From Bradyrhizobium sp. Tv2a-2 (lineage in GTDB: Bacteria; Pseudomonadota; Alphaproteobacteria; Rhizobiales; Xanthobacteraceae): DNA of 64,000 bases. Below, in pieces: positions 1 to 8,717 of the stretch. The translations under genes and the position numbers were made by a program. The notes under the pieces were generated by a model that saw nothing but the letters and a program-made list of their open reading frames with translations, had not been told where the DNA came from and did not search any database. The stretch is taken from positions 62,168-126,167 of the forward strand of contig NZ_AXAI01000013.1 of NCBI RefSeq assembly GCF_000472425.1. The letters are read 5' to 3'. The first letter of the stretch is position 1; every line of letters starts with the position of its first letter.

Positions 1-769
1 GCTTGAGCTGCTCCATCAGGAGCCGTCCGCGTCCGTCGATTAGGGTGGCGATCGCATTGGCCAGAATCGTCGCGGGGTTGGCGAGCACGCCGCCCCAATT
101 GCCGGAGTGATGCCCGCCCTCGCGCAGATTCACGTCGAGATGGATGCGGTAGCCGCCGCGGCAGCCGAGGAACAGCGTCGGCCGGTCCGCCGACAGACGC
201 GGCCCGTCGGAGGCAATCAAGAGGTCGGCTTTCAGCTCATCCTTCAGCGACGCGCAGACCGTGTTGAGATCGGGGGACGCGATCTCCTCGCCCATCTCGA
301 TGATGAATTTGGCATTGAAGCCGAGCTTGCCGCCGCGCGCCGCGCGCACCGCGCGGAGCGCTGCGAGATTGATCGAATGCTGGCCCTTGTTGTCGGCAGT
401 GCCGCGGCCATAGACGCGGTTGCCGACCGGCGTGGTCTGGAACGGATTCAAGCCGTTGCGCCATTCACCGACCATGCCGTCGACGACGTCGCCATGGCCG
501 TAGGTCAGGACCGTCGGCGCGTCCGCACTCTCGATATGCTGGGCGACCAGGAACGGCGACTTGCCGCTCGGGGATTCGACCACCCGGCTCTCGAAATCGA
601 GCTCGGCGAGAGCCGGCATCAGTTCCTTCTCGAGATAGGCCCGCAAGACATCGCCCCGTCCGGCATTCTGGCTTTCGGTCGGATAGGCCACGCGGCGATC
701 GAGCTCGCGCAGGAAATCCCCGGAGCGAAACTGTTCTCGGACATGGGCGATGGCGTCGGTTCTGGTCAT
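1..769 (-). CDS. M20 family metallopeptidase (C-terminus off the window)
   Basis: About 256 residues from the N-terminus are present; the gene leaves the window at base 1. Seen: a YGHGDVVDG segment carrying the first zinc-ligand His and its Asp, GRGTADNKGQ carrying the bridging Asp, and MGEEIASP carrying the general-base and metal-ligand Glu pair, in the order and spacing of the M20/M25/M40 family. These are cytosolic zinc aminoacylases, dipeptidases or carboxypeptidases. The ATG at 769 starts the conserved region and is followed by a helical N-terminus. It is divergent from the flavin monooxygenase at 923. The exact substrate cannot be told because the lid and C-terminal parts are incomplete. 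Confidence 0.85.
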   Translation of the reverse strand, partial: MTRTDAIAHVREQFRSGDFLRELDRRVAYPTESQNAGRGDVLRAYLEKELMPALAELDFESRVVESPSGKSPFLVAQHIESADAPTVLTYGHGDVVDGMVGEWRNGLNPFQTTPVGNRVYGRGTADNKGQHSINLAALRAVRAARGGKLGFNAKFIIEMGEEIASPDLNTVCASLKDELKADLLIASDGPRLSADRPTLFLGCRGGYRIHLDVNLREGGHHSGNWGGVLANPATILANAIATLIDGRGRLLMEQLK

Positions 770-922
770 ATCTTTCCTTACTGAGGTCGTTCCGTAGGAC
801 AACCGTATCGGCAGACGGCGGCGATCGGAAGTGGTGAATTTGCTGAGCAGATTTGGCTTGCCAAGCGCGATCAGCTGCAACAGTTTCGGCCGTCTCGGTG
901 TCTCCTGCTTCGATAGGCTTCC

Positions 923-2308
923 ATGCCCAAAGAAATCCGGCTCAACGCCTTTGCCATGAACTGCGTGGCACATCAATCGCCGGGGCTGTGGACCCATCCG
1001 CGCGACCGCACCGCCGAATACAACCGCCTGCCCTATTGGCTCGATCTCGCCAGGACGCTGGAGCGCGGCCGCTTCGACGGGCTGTTCCTCGCCGACGTGC
1101 TGGGCGTCTACGACGTCTATGGCAACGGCCCCGATGCCGCGCTGCGTCACGCCACGCAGACGCCGGCAAACGAGCCGCTGCTGCTGATCTCGGCCATGGC
1201 TGCCGCGACAAACAATCTCGGCTTCGGGGTCACCAGCAATCTCTCCTTCGAGCCGCCCTACCCGTTCGCGCGGCGGATGTCGACGCTGGATCATCTGACC
1301 GATGGACGGATCGGCTGGAACGTCGTGACCGGCTATCTCGACAGCGCCGCGCGCGGCGCGGGCAAGGACAAGCAGACCGCGCATGACGACCGCTACGACA
1401 TCGCCGACGAATACATGGAAGTCGTCTACAAGCTGTGGGAAGGCAGCTGGGAGGACGATGCGGCGGTGCGCGATCGTATCAGGGGTATCTTCGCCGATCC
1501 TTCCAAGGTGCATCGCGTCACGCATGAGGGGAAGAATTATCGGCTCAACGCCATTCATCTGAGCGAGCCGTCGCCACAGCGGACCCCGGTGCTCTACCAG
1601 GCCGGCACCTCACCGCGCGGGCGGCAGTTCGCGGCGCAGCACGCAGAATGCGTGTTCATGTCGGGCCCGTCGGCCAAGGTGATCGGGCCGCGGGTGAAGG
1701 CGATCCGCGAGCTAGCGGCGGAATATGGCCGCGACCCGCGCGAAATCCTGATGTTCAGCATGTTCACGGTGATCCTCGGCCGCACGGAAGCGGAGGCCAA
1801 GGCGAAATATGAGGACTACCGCGCGCATATCAGTCCCGAGGGTGCGCTCACGCTGATGTCGGGCTGGACCGGCGTTGACTTCTCGACCTATGCGCTCGAC
1901 CAGGAGGTGCGTCATGTCACCAATGACGCCGGCCGCAGCGCAATGGACAACATCACCCGCGCCGATCCCGACCGCGTCTGGACCGTGCGCGAGGTCGCCC
2001 AGCATGTCGGCATCGGTGGCATCGGGCCCGTGATCGTCGGTACGCCTGAGAAGGTCGCGGACGAGATCGAGGCCTGGTTCGAGGCGACTGATGTCGATGG
2101 GCTCAACATGCCCTTCGCGGTATCGCCAGGCGATTTCGAGGACATTGCGGAGATGCTGGTGCCGGAGTTGACGCGGCGCGGGCGCTACAAGAAGGACTAT
2201 GCACCGGGGACGCTGCGGGAGAAGCTGTTCGGCAAGGGACGTGCGCGACTGACGGGGCCCCATCCGGCGGCACAGTATCGGCCAAGCAAGGCGCGGGGGG
2301 CGGAATAG
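923..2308 (+). CDS. LLM-class FMN-dependent monooxygenase (NtaA/SnaA/DszA type)
   Basis: A 461-residue protein, the usual length for the NtaA/SnaA/SoxA(DszA) branch of the luciferase-like fold. The N-terminus MPKEIRLNAF and the downstream HQSPGLW, FDGLFLADVLG, TDGRIGWNVVTGYLDSAARG and QAGTSPRGRQFAAQHAECVF stretches match that branch. These enzymes use FMNH2 supplied by a separate reductase to oxygenate sulfur or nitrogen compounds such as nitrilotriacetate, EDTA or dibenzothiophene sulfone. No reductase gene is seen next to it, so reduced flavin must come from elsewhere. It is divergent from the M20 peptidase. Substrate unknown; family assignment is firm. Confidence 0.88.
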   Translation: MPKEIRLNAFAMNCVAHQSPGLWTHPRDRTAEYNRLPYWLDLARTLERGRFDGLFLADVLGVYDVYGNGPDAALRHATQTPANEPLLLISAMAAATNNLGFGVTSNLSFEPPYPFARRMSTLDHLTDGRIGWNVVTGYLDSAARGAGKDKQTAHDDRYDIADEYMEVVYKLWEGSWEDDAAVRDRIRGIFADPSKVHRVTHEGKNYRLNAIHLSEPSPQRTPVLYQAGTSPRGRQFAAQHAECVFMSGPSAKVIGPRVKAIRELAAEYGRDPREILMFSMFTVILGRTEAEAKAKYEDYRAHISPEGALTLMSGWTGVDFSTYALDQEVRHVTNDAGRSAMDNITRADPDRVWTVREVAQHVGIGGIGPVIVGTPEKVADEIEAWFEATDVDGLNMPFAVSPGDFEDIAEMLVPELTRRGRYKKDYAPGTLREKLFGKGRARLTGPHPAAQYRPSKARGAE

Positions 2309-2327
2309 CGACGCTTCGCGTTCTCAC

Positions 2328-2425
2328 GTCATTCCGGGATGGTCCGAAGCACCAGATCCGGCATCTCGAGATTCTCAGATGTGCAATGGCACATCAGAGC
2401 TCGATGCCTCGCATCGCCCCGAAGC
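2328..2425. repeat. Intergenic palindromic repeat (attccgg family)
   Basis: The segment begins with gtcattccggga and ends in a degenerate inverted counterpart. The same family recurs in this window at 31981, 40464, 46458 and 51289. It lies just after the monooxygenase stop and may act as a transcript-end hairpin. Confidence 0.5.
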
Positions 2426-2553
2426 GAAGTGTAATGTGTGACGCTTTTCGGGATGTCTTTTGTTCACCTTACAGACCGCCCCAATGGAGCAGGTCCTCGG
2501 ACCCTAACGGAGGGGCACCGCTTAGGGGCGGATTGCAATGTTGATTAGGTATG

Positions 2554-2584
2554 AAAAAAGCCGGTCCTGTCCCCAGAACCGGCT
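2554..2584 (-). terminator. Rho-independent terminator of the small exported protein gene
   Basis: On the minus strand an AGCCGGT stem pairs with ACCGGCT around a loop of about 12 bases, followed at once by six T residues. It begins 18 bases after the stop of the minus-strand gene 2602-2817. Confidence 0.8.
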
Positions 2585-2601
2585 CTCTTCATAAGATCAG
2601 A

Positions 2602-2817
2602 CTACCAAGTTACCCTGCCTGGATCCATTAGTTTCACGCCCTCATTGGGGATGGGATTATGATTTGGAGTCCGCACCATGTACGTCGAGCCTTGGCCCGA
2701 TTTCATATGCGCCTGCGCTTGCATCACGTCATGATGCCCATGCCGGGATGGTGGTGGTCCAGCAAAAGCTGGAATCGTAATCAATAGAGTAGCGATAGCT
2801 ATCACAATCTTTTTCAT
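2602..2817 (-). CDS. Small exported protein of unknown function
   Basis: A 71-residue product. I chose the ATG at 2817 because AAGGA sits nine to ten bases before it and because translation from there gives a clean signal peptide: MKKIVIAIATLLITIPAFAG with a likely AFA cleavage site. The mature part is about 50 residues, rich in His, Gln and Pro, with a VRTPNHNPIPNEGV segment. An open frame extends 41 codons further upstream but lacks a signal. A strong terminator follows, so it is probably a single-gene transcript. I do not recognise the family; the product should be periplasmic. Confidence 0.6.
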   Translation of the reverse strand: MKKIVIAIATLLITIPAFAGPPPSRHGHHDVMQAQAHMKSGQGSTYMVRTPNHNPIPNEGVKLMDPGRVTW

Positions 2818-3170
2818 GGTGAATATCCTTTTAGGTACATCCACCCGCACCACGATAAGTAACACTAGCAGGCGGACGCTATAGTTTCTTGGACTTCCGC
2901 GCACCGCGTCACGGAAAGCCCGTGCGCGAATTGCAAACAACAGATATCGGCAGTGATGATATCAATCATCCGGCCAATACTGGCGGCGCTGGATGCGGCA
3001 ATTATTGGAGCAGCGAATCCGGAGAAGGAGCGGCGAGGTAGTTGGCGGAATTGTCCTGCTGTGAGGAGATTACATTGCTGGCAAAATCCGCGAGAGGTTT
3101 TCCGCAGATGTGACAGTCCTAAGTTGCTGAAAACGCTTAATTGCGATAGATCGCCCCGGAATGACGAGCC
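2818..3170. other. Intergenic region without a recognisable gene
   Basis: Upstream of the small exported protein gene and downstream of the TPP enzyme gene. It must hold the promoter of the former. The last 25 bases (cgccccggaatgacga) look like one arm of the attccgg repeat family. No convincing reading frame. Confidence 0.5.
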
Positions 3171-4832
3171 TCACACACTCCCATCCACCACGACTTCAAT
3201 CAGCTTCGCGCCCGGCCGCTTGAACGCCGACGTGAGCTGCGCCTTCAACTCGGCCGGATCGGTGATCCTTATCGCCTCCAGCCCCAGCGCCTTGCCGATG
3301 CCGGCAAAATCCACAGGCGGATCCATGAAATCCATGCCGACATAGTTGCTATCGCCATGGAACGACAGCAGCCGCTGCTTGATGATGCGATAGCCGCCAT
3401 TGTTGACGATCACGACCGACAACGGCAGCTTGTGATGCGCCGCCGTCCACAGCGCCTGGATCGAATACATCGCGCTGCCGTCGCCGGAATAGCAGACGAC
3501 CGGACGATCGGGGTTCGCAAGGCTGACACCAACGGAAGCCGGCACGCCCCAGCCGATGCCGCCTGAAGCCAGCGCATGATAGCCGTAGCGATCGCGATGC
3601 GGCCGCAGATTGAGAATTTGCCGCGCCGAGGTGAGGCCTTCGTCGACCAGGATCGCATTGTCGGGCATCGCCTCGACGACCTGCAGCGCCAGGTAATCGG
3701 GATCGATCGGCGACTTCCTCGCCGCCTTGCCGATCTGCTCCACCACCGCCTTGCGCCTGGTGCTCCAGTTCTTCGGCGCGAGCTCGGAAATTCCCTTTTG
3801 CGCCCGCGCTTCAAGCGCGCTGCCGCCGGCCGCCTTCAGCGCCGGCACCAGCGCCTTCAGCGTCTCCTTCACGTCGGCCTTCAGCGCGATCTCTGCGCCA
3901 AAGTTCTTGGCGAGATCCCAATCGACAAGTCCGATCTGCGCGATCGACAGGCCGTCGGGCAACGGCTCGACCTCGCTATGCACGGACATGCGCAAGGGAT
4001 CGGCGCCAAGCACGATCAAGAGGTCGTAAGGCGACAGCACTTCGCGCACCTGCGGCTGCGACCGCGACAATGCTCCCATGAAGCATGGACTCTCCGAGAG
4101 AAAATGCGCGCCATAGGGCGCGGATTGCTGATAGGCGGGACAGCCGAGCGTCTCGGCAAGCTCGGCGGCTTCCTTGAGCGCGTCGCTCTTGACGATCTCG
4201 TCACCCGCAATGATGACCGGCCGCTGCGCTCTCAGAATACGTTGCGCCAGCGCCTGCACGGCCTCGTCCGACGGGCGAACGCGCGCATCGACGCGGGTCG
4301 TGCGGCCAAGCTCGATGCCGGCTTCGGAATTGAGGATGTCGCCGGGCAGCGAGATGAACACCGGTCCGGTTGGCGGGGTGGTCGCGATCTTCGCCGCGCG
4401 CCGCACGATACGCGGCAAGTCTTCCAGCCGCGTAACCTCGACCGCCCATTTCACCAGGGGCTCGGCCATGCGCACCAGCGGACCATACAAGAGAGGCTCC
4501 ATCAGTCCGTGGCCTTGCTCTTGCTGGCCGGCGGTGAGGATCATCGGCGTGCCCGTGAACTGGGCGTTGTAGAGCGAGCCCATCGCGTTCCCGAGCCCCG
4601 GCGCGACATGGACATTGCAGGCGACGAGCTTGCCGGAGGCGCGGCTATATCCGTCGGCGATCGCGACCACCAGGCTCTCCTGCATCGCCATTACATAGGT
4701 GAGGTCGGGATGGTCCTTCAGCGCATGCATGATCGGCAGCTCGGTGGTGCCGGGATTACCGAACAGATGGGTGATGCCCTCGTCCTTGAGCAGAGCGAGA
4801 AAGGCCGAGCGGCCGGTGATCCGATTTTTCAT
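3171..4832 (-). CDS. ThDP-dependent decarboxylase, benzoylformate decarboxylase-like
   Basis: A 553-residue member of the pyruvate oxidase/decarboxylase superfamily. The N-terminal Pyr domain has FGNPGTTELP then MQES, whose Glu (about residue 52) is the ThDP-activating glutamate. The C-terminal domain has GDGSAMYS followed by VIVNN, the GDG-Nx-NN cofactor motif. Set against remembered Pseudomonas benzoylformate decarboxylase, the catalytic His in NVHVAPGLGNAMG (about residue 75) and a later His in RMSVHSEVEP are kept, and the active-site Ser is replaced by Thr. That argues for a 2-oxoacid decarboxylase rather than acetolactate synthase. With the aldehyde dehydrogenase at 5671 it could turn an aryl-glyoxylate into an acid. 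Substrate unproven. Confidence 0.75.
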   Translation of the reverse strand: MKNRITGRSAFLALLKDEGITHLFGNPGTTELPIMHALKDHPDLTYVMAMQESLVVAIADGYSRASGKLVACNVHVAPGLGNAMGSLYNAQFTGTPMILTAGQQEQGHGLMEPLLYGPLVRMAEPLVKWAVEVTRLEDLPRIVRRAAKIATTPPTGPVFISLPGDILNSEAGIELGRTTRVDARVRPSDEAVQALAQRILRAQRPVIIAGDEIVKSDALKEAAELAETLGCPAYQQSAPYGAHFLSESPCFMGALSRSQPQVREVLSPYDLLIVLGADPLRMSVHSEVEPLPDGLSIAQIGLVDWDLAKNFGAEIALKADVKETLKALVPALKAAGGSALEARAQKGISELAPKNWSTRRKAVVEQIGKAARKSPIDPDYLALQVVEAMPDNAILVDEGLTSARQILNLRPHRDRYGYHALASGGIGWGVPASVGVSLANPDRPVVCYSGDGSAMYSIQALWTAAHHKLPLSVVIVNNGGYRIIKQRLLSFHGDSNYVGMDFMDPPVDFAGIGKALGLEAIRITDPAELKAQLTSAFKRPGAKLIEVVVDGSV

Positions 4833-4941
4833 GGTTCCTCCTGGCCCGACTGTTGCCGCGGCTGGAGCACATCACCAAACTTGATCGGCCAGGGCAATGG
4901 AAGGGGGGCATGGCTCGCCTGCATGGCGGCCTGTGTCCAGG

Positions 4942-5457
4942 TCAGACCTCCTCCCGGGCAAGCTCGAACGGATCATCGCCCGCCGAGCGCCGCTTCTTCT
5001 TGGTGCGTTGCCAGACCACGCCCGGGTAACCCTTCAGTGGCACCAGCGGCTCGCCGGTATAGGCCCATTCCTGCAGCTCTTCGATTCCGATGTGATAGAG
5101 CGGCTGCCGCCCGGTGCGGCCGGTGAACAGCGCGCGCGGCAGGTTGACCATGTGCGGTGAGCGGGCGCGTTCGTAGATCAGCGGCGTGCCGCAGCGCGAG
5201 CAGAAACTGCGCGCGGTGCCGTCGGTGTCCTCATAACGCGTGATCGCGCCCTTGCCCTTGGTGATGCGGAAACGCTTGCGCCAGCTGCCGACATAGGTCG
5301 CATAGGCGGCACCGTGGGCGCGGCGGCTGGTGGGAGAATGATCATGCCAGGCCCAGCGCGCCGGCACGTCGATCTCGAAGGCAACCGCGCCGCACAGGCA
5401 TTGGGCTTTTGCGATGCCGGCTGATGCGGTGGGTTTGGTCACTTGCGTCTCCGTCAT
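4942..5457 (-). CDS. GFA/CENP-V fold protein with an incomplete zinc site
   Basis: 171 residues from the ATG at 5457. The N-terminal AKAQCLCGAVAFEI and the later SFCSRCGTPLIYE are the first and last cysteine pairs of the glutathione-dependent formaldehyde-activating (GFA) family. The middle cluster (normally CHCxxC) is absent: the region reads WHDHSPTSRRAHG. The structural zinc site could therefore form but the usual catalytic one could not. An open frame continues 47 codons upstream, but those codons run through the palindromic repeat at 5453-5530, so I reject that longer start. Formaldehyde chemistry should not be assumed. Confidence 0.7.
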   Translation of the reverse strand: MTETQVTKPTASAGIAKAQCLCGAVAFEIDVPARWAWHDHSPTSRRAHGAAYATYVGSWRKRFRITKGKGAITRYEDTDGTARSFCSRCGTPLIYERARSPHMVNLPRALFTGRTGRQPLYHIGIEELQEWAYTGEPLVPLKGYPGVVWQRTKKKRRSAGDDPFELAREEV

Positions 5458-5530
5458 TGCGAGGAGCGAAGCGACGAGCAATCCAGAGCCCCTGCACGGC
5501 CCTGGATTGCTTCGCTTCGCTCGCAATGAC
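5453..5530. repeat. Palindromic repeat (attgcgag family)
   Basis: A long inverted repeat: gtcattgcgagg at the left end and cgcaatgac at the right, with agcaatccag / ctggattgct inside. It sits at the 5' end of the GFA gene. This is a typical Bradyrhizobium intergenic palindrome. Confidence 0.7.
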
Positions 5531-5536
5531 GTAACA

Positions 5537-5629
5537 CTACGCCGGCGCGAGTTCGTCATAAACGGGATAATCCGTATAACCTGCCCCCTCCCCGCCATAG
5601 AACGTCGCGCGGTTGTACGGCGTGACGCT
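5537..5629 (-). pseudogene. C-terminal remnant of an Old Yellow Enzyme (alkene reductase)
   Basis: The minus strand encodes PYNRATFYGGEGAGYTDYP then VYDELAPA and a stop. From memory, the FYGG-x-x-GYTDYP ending is characteristic of NemA/XenA-type NADH:flavin oxidoreductases. Nothing upstream encodes the rest of that roughly 360-residue enzyme, because the aldehyde dehydrogenase stop lies only about 40 bases away. It is flanked by repeat sequences on both sides, which suggests loss by recombination between repeats. A chance match over about 30 residues is possible but unlikely. Confidence 0.55.
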
Positions 5630-5670
5630 TCGCGTCGACCTCTCCCCGCAAGTGCGGGGGCGAGGTAAGC

Positions 5671-7167
5671 CTAGGCCGTCTTGATCCAGACGGCCTTGAC
5701 ATTGAGATATTCCTCGACGTGCTGCTTGCCGGACTCGCGGCCATAGCCGCTCATCTTGTAGCCACCGAACGGCACCGCGGGGTCCATCGCCTGGTAGCAA
5801 TTGACCCAGACCGAGCCGGCGCGCAGCGATTTCGAGACGTGGACCGCCTTGGAGACATCGCGCGTCCAGACGCCGCTGCCGAGACCAAAAGTGGTCGCGT
5901 TCGCACGGCGGATCAGCTCGTCCATATCGGTGAACTTGATCGCCGAGATCACGGGACCAAATATCTCCTCCTGCGCGATCCGCATGTTGTCCTGCACATT
6001 GGCAAACACCGTGGGCTGCACGAAATAGCCCTTGGCGAGCGGGCCTTCGGTCACCCGCCCGCCGCCGGCGAGCGCCTTGGCACCCTCCTTCTGGCCGATG
6101 GCGAGATAGCCGGTGACGCGCTCGAGCTGCTGTTCGGAGACCAAGGGCCCGATCTGCGTGTTCGGATCGAGGCCGTTGCCGACCTGCAGCTTGCGGCCGA
6201 ACTCGGCGACACGGCCGACGAACTCGTCATAGACTTTTGCTTCGACAAACAGCCGCGTGCCGGCGCTGCAGATCTGGCCGGAATTGGCGAACACCGCCAT
6301 CGCCGCACCGGGCACCGCGGCTTCAAGATCCGCATCGGCAAACACGATGTCCGGCGACTTGCCGCCAAGCTCGAGCGAGACGCGCTTCAGATTGCCGGCC
6401 GAGGCGCGGATGATGGACTGCCCGGTGACATGCGAGCCGGTGAAGGCGACCTTGTCGACATCGGGATGCGACGCCAGCGCCGCACCCGCGGTCTCGCCGT
6501 AGCCCGGCACCACGTTGACCACGCCCGGCGGCACGCCGGCTTCCATCGCAAGCTCGGCGAGCCGAAGCGAGGTGAGCGGCGCTTCCTCGGCCGGCTTGAG
6601 CACCACGGTGCAGCCGGTCGCGATCGCGGGGCCGATCTTCCACACTGTTGCGGCCAGCGGACCGTTCCACGGAATGATGGCGCCGACCACGCCGACCGGC
6701 TCCTTCAGCGTGTAGGAGAATATCTCGCCGGGCAGTGAATTCTCGATGGTCTCGCCGTGCAGCGCGGTGGCCTGGCCCGCATAGTAACGCAGCATGCCGA
6801 GCACGCGCAGCTTGTTGCCGCGGGTGCGGCTGATGGGCGCGCCCATGTCGAGCGTGTCGAGCTGCGACAGCTCCTCGAAATTCTTCTCGACGAGATCGGC
6901 GAGCTTCAACAGCAGGGCCTGCCGCTCGAATGGCTTGACCTTGCTCCAGGGGCCCTCGAAGGCGCGGCGGGCGGCGGCGACGGCGCGGTTGATGTCCTCT
7001 GCGTCACCCTCGGCAACGGTTGCAAGCAATTCGCCGGTCGCGGGATTGAAGGTCTCGAATGTCTTGCCGGAAGCGGCGTCGATCCATTTGCCGTCGATCA
7101 GCATCTTCTTGTAGGAACCATCCGCAAAGGGATGGCGCGTGATCGGAACAGCCTGAGATACGGCCAT
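5671..7167 (-). CDS. NAD(P)-dependent aldehyde dehydrogenase
   Basis: 498 residues, full length for the ALDH superfamily. Seen: IIPWNGPL in the cofactor region, FTGSHVTGQSII of the nucleotide-binding loop, LELGGKSP carrying the general-base Glu, NSGQICSAGTR carrying the catalytic Cys, and the late EEIFGPV and PFGGYKMSGYGRE motifs. It should oxidise an aldehyde to its acid in the cytosol. Its closeness to the benzoylformate-decarboxylase-like gene suggests an aromatic aldehyde substrate, which is inference. The start MAVSQAVPITRHPF is supported by a purine-rich GAGAGAGA stretch just upstream. The gene is divergent from the SDR at 7359. Confidence 0.9.
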   Translation of the reverse strand: MAVSQAVPITRHPFADGSYKKMLIDGKWIDAASGKTFETFNPATGELLATVAEGDAEDINRAVAAARRAFEGPWSKVKPFERQALLLKLADLVEKNFEELSQLDTLDMGAPISRTRGNKLRVLGMLRYYAGQATALHGETIENSLPGEIFSYTLKEPVGVVGAIIPWNGPLAATVWKIGPAIATGCTVVLKPAEEAPLTSLRLAELAMEAGVPPGVVNVVPGYGETAGAALASHPDVDKVAFTGSHVTGQSIIRASAGNLKRVSLELGGKSPDIVFADADLEAAVPGAAMAVFANSGQICSAGTRLFVEAKVYDEFVGRVAEFGRKLQVGNGLDPNTQIGPLVSEQQLERVTGYLAIGQKEGAKALAGGGRVTEGPLAKGYFVQPTVFANVQDNMRIAQEEIFGPVISAIKFTDMDELIRRANATTFGLGSGVWTRDVSKAVHVSKSLRAGSVWVNCYQAMDPAVPFGGYKMSGYGRESGKQHVEEYLNVKAVWIKTA

Positions 7168-7358
7168 GGTCTCTCTCCCTCGATGTTGTTGATATTGATC
7201 GCTTGGCTCGACCGCCGGAAGGTGAAAATCTACCGCGGCGGTGCTATGGCGTAAAGCGGGTGGGCTGGCGCATCATGCGAAGACCTCCCATGCGGCGGCA
7301 CAGGTGGTGTGCGTGCCGCGCAAACCAGCTCGATGGTTCAGCTCATTGGAGACTTCGC

Positions 7359-8210
7359 ATGCCACATCCTGTCCTCGCTCCCGATCATGTTGCGGTGATC
7401 ACAGGCGGTGCCTCCGGCATCGGCTTTGCGGCGGCTCACCGTTTTGCGCGGCTTGGCATGAAGGTCTGCATTGCAGATATCGGCGGCGACAAGTTGGTCG
7501 AAGCTGAAACAAAATTGTCATCTGCCGCGCCTCGTGGCAGTGGCAACATCATGGCAGTCGCGACCGACGTCGCCGATCCCGCCAGCGTCAGGGAACTCGA
7601 GGCCACCGTGCGCAATCGCTTCGGCGGCGTCGACGTGCTGATGAACAATGCCGGCATCCAGCCCAGCAGCGAGATGTTCGGCCCGCTCGACAACTGGCAG
7701 CGCATCCTCGCCGTCAATCTGTGGGGCATCATTCACGGCACGCAAATCTTTGCATCCAACATGATTGCGCGCGGTAAGCCGGGGCTCATCATCAACACCG
7801 GCTCCAAGCAGGGTATCACCACGCCTCCCGGCGATCCCGCCTACAACGTCTCCAAGGCCGGCGTGAAGGCGTTCACCGAGGCGCTGGCCCATGAGCTGCG
7901 CAACACGCAAGGCTGCCAGATCACCGCGCATCTTTTGATCCCCGGCTTTGTCTTCACCGGCCTGACCGCGAAGGGCCGGCAGGAGAAACCGGCCGCCGCC
8001 TGGACGCCGGAGCAGACCGTGGATTTCATGATTGAGAGGCTCGATGCCGACGATTTCTACATCCTCTGCCCGGACAACGACGTGCCGCGCCCGCTCGACG
8101 AGCGCCGCATACTCTGGGCCGCCGGCGATATCGTCGAGAACCGCCCCGCGCTGTCGCGCTGGCATCCGGATTATGCGGAGAAGTTCGCGGCGTTTGTGAA
8201 GGGGACGTAA
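7359..8210 (+). CDS. Short-chain dehydrogenase/reductase (SDR)
   Basis: 283 residues from the ATG at 7359. The Rossmann motif TGGASGIG lies near residue 15, followed by the acidic ADIGGD after strand 2, NNAGIQ, and the catalytic Ser-Tyr-Lys set in GSKQGI and AYNVSKAG. This is the classical SDR layout; Asp at the end of strand 2 favours NAD(H). The C-terminus continues with ILCPDNDVPRPLDERRI, seen in SDRs annotated only generally. The open frame reaches back to 7203, but the extra 52 codons are Arg/Cys-rich and unlike SDRs. It lies between the ALDH and Rieske genes of the catabolic block. Confidence 0.85.
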   Translation: MPHPVLAPDHVAVITGGASGIGFAAAHRFARLGMKVCIADIGGDKLVEAETKLSSAAPRGSGNIMAVATDVADPASVRELEATVRNRFGGVDVLMNNAGIQPSSEMFGPLDNWQRILAVNLWGIIHGTQIFASNMIARGKPGLIINTGSKQGITTPPGDPAYNVSKAGVKAFTEALAHELRNTQGCQITAHLLIPGFVFTGLTAKGRQEKPAAAWTPEQTVDFMIERLDADDFYILCPDNDVPRPLDERRILWAAGDIVENRPALSRWHPDYAEKFAAFVKGT

Positions 8211-8264
8211 GGCTGCGGCGTTCAGCCCCGCTGTCGTCCCGGCGCAGGTCGGAACGACAAAGAC

Positions 8265-8678
8265 CTATGCCTCAACGATCACATAAGAATCCTCGACATG
8301 CACCGGGAAGGTCTCGGCGACATAGGGGCCCTTGGCAAGCTCCTCGCCGCTTTCCACCGCGACCGGATAGGACCGCACCTTGACGCGCTTGGGATCGAAC
8401 CAGGACTGGCCGTTGCGCATGTCGAACTCCCAGCCGTGCCACGGGCAGCGCAGCAGTTCGCCGACCCGGGAGCGCTGGTAGACGCCGGGCTCCGGCGAGG
8501 TCAGCCGGGCCACGCAGGCGGCCTTGTCGAGCGGCGCGCCCTCATGCGGGCAGCGGTTGAGCAGCGCAAAGAACGCCCCATTGACATGAAACACCACGAT
8601 GTCGCGGCCGTCGATCTCGACCACCTTGTTGCGGCCATCAGGGATTTCAGTGGTGCGAGCGACGATGTGACGAGCCAT
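8265..8678 (-). CDS. Rieske [2Fe-2S] ferredoxin-like protein
   Basis: 137 residues holding one Rieske domain. The two cluster-binding boxes are NRCPHEGAPLD and LRCPWHGWEFD, with both Cys and both His. There is no catalytic oxygenase domain, so it is either the ferredoxin of a multi-component oxygenase or an independent electron carrier. The start MARHIVARTTEIPDG is preceded by no obvious long extension. It follows two amidohydrolase genes on the same strand but is separated from them by a 130-base palindromic repeat, so co-transcription is uncertain. No matching oxygenase large subunit is in the window. Confidence 0.88.
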   Translation of the reverse strand: MARHIVARTTEIPDGRNKVVEIDGRDIVVFHVNGAFFALLNRCPHEGAPLDKAACVARLTSPEPGVYQRSRVGELLRCPWHGWEFDMRNGQSWFDPKRVKVRSYPVAVESGEELAKGPYVAETFPVHVEDSYVIVEA

Positions 8679-8717
8679 GAACTATCGTGTCCTGAGATCA
8701 GCTTGAGTCGGATTGTT

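Noticed and set aside
853-1386. Long Arg/Ala-rich frames overlapping the monooxygenase on both strands
   Set aside because: They lie inside the real gene, have no ribosome site or motif, and show the Arg/Ala/Pro composition typical of off-frame reading in high-GC DNA. The same holds for many frames inside gltB, gltD, the M3 peptidase and others.
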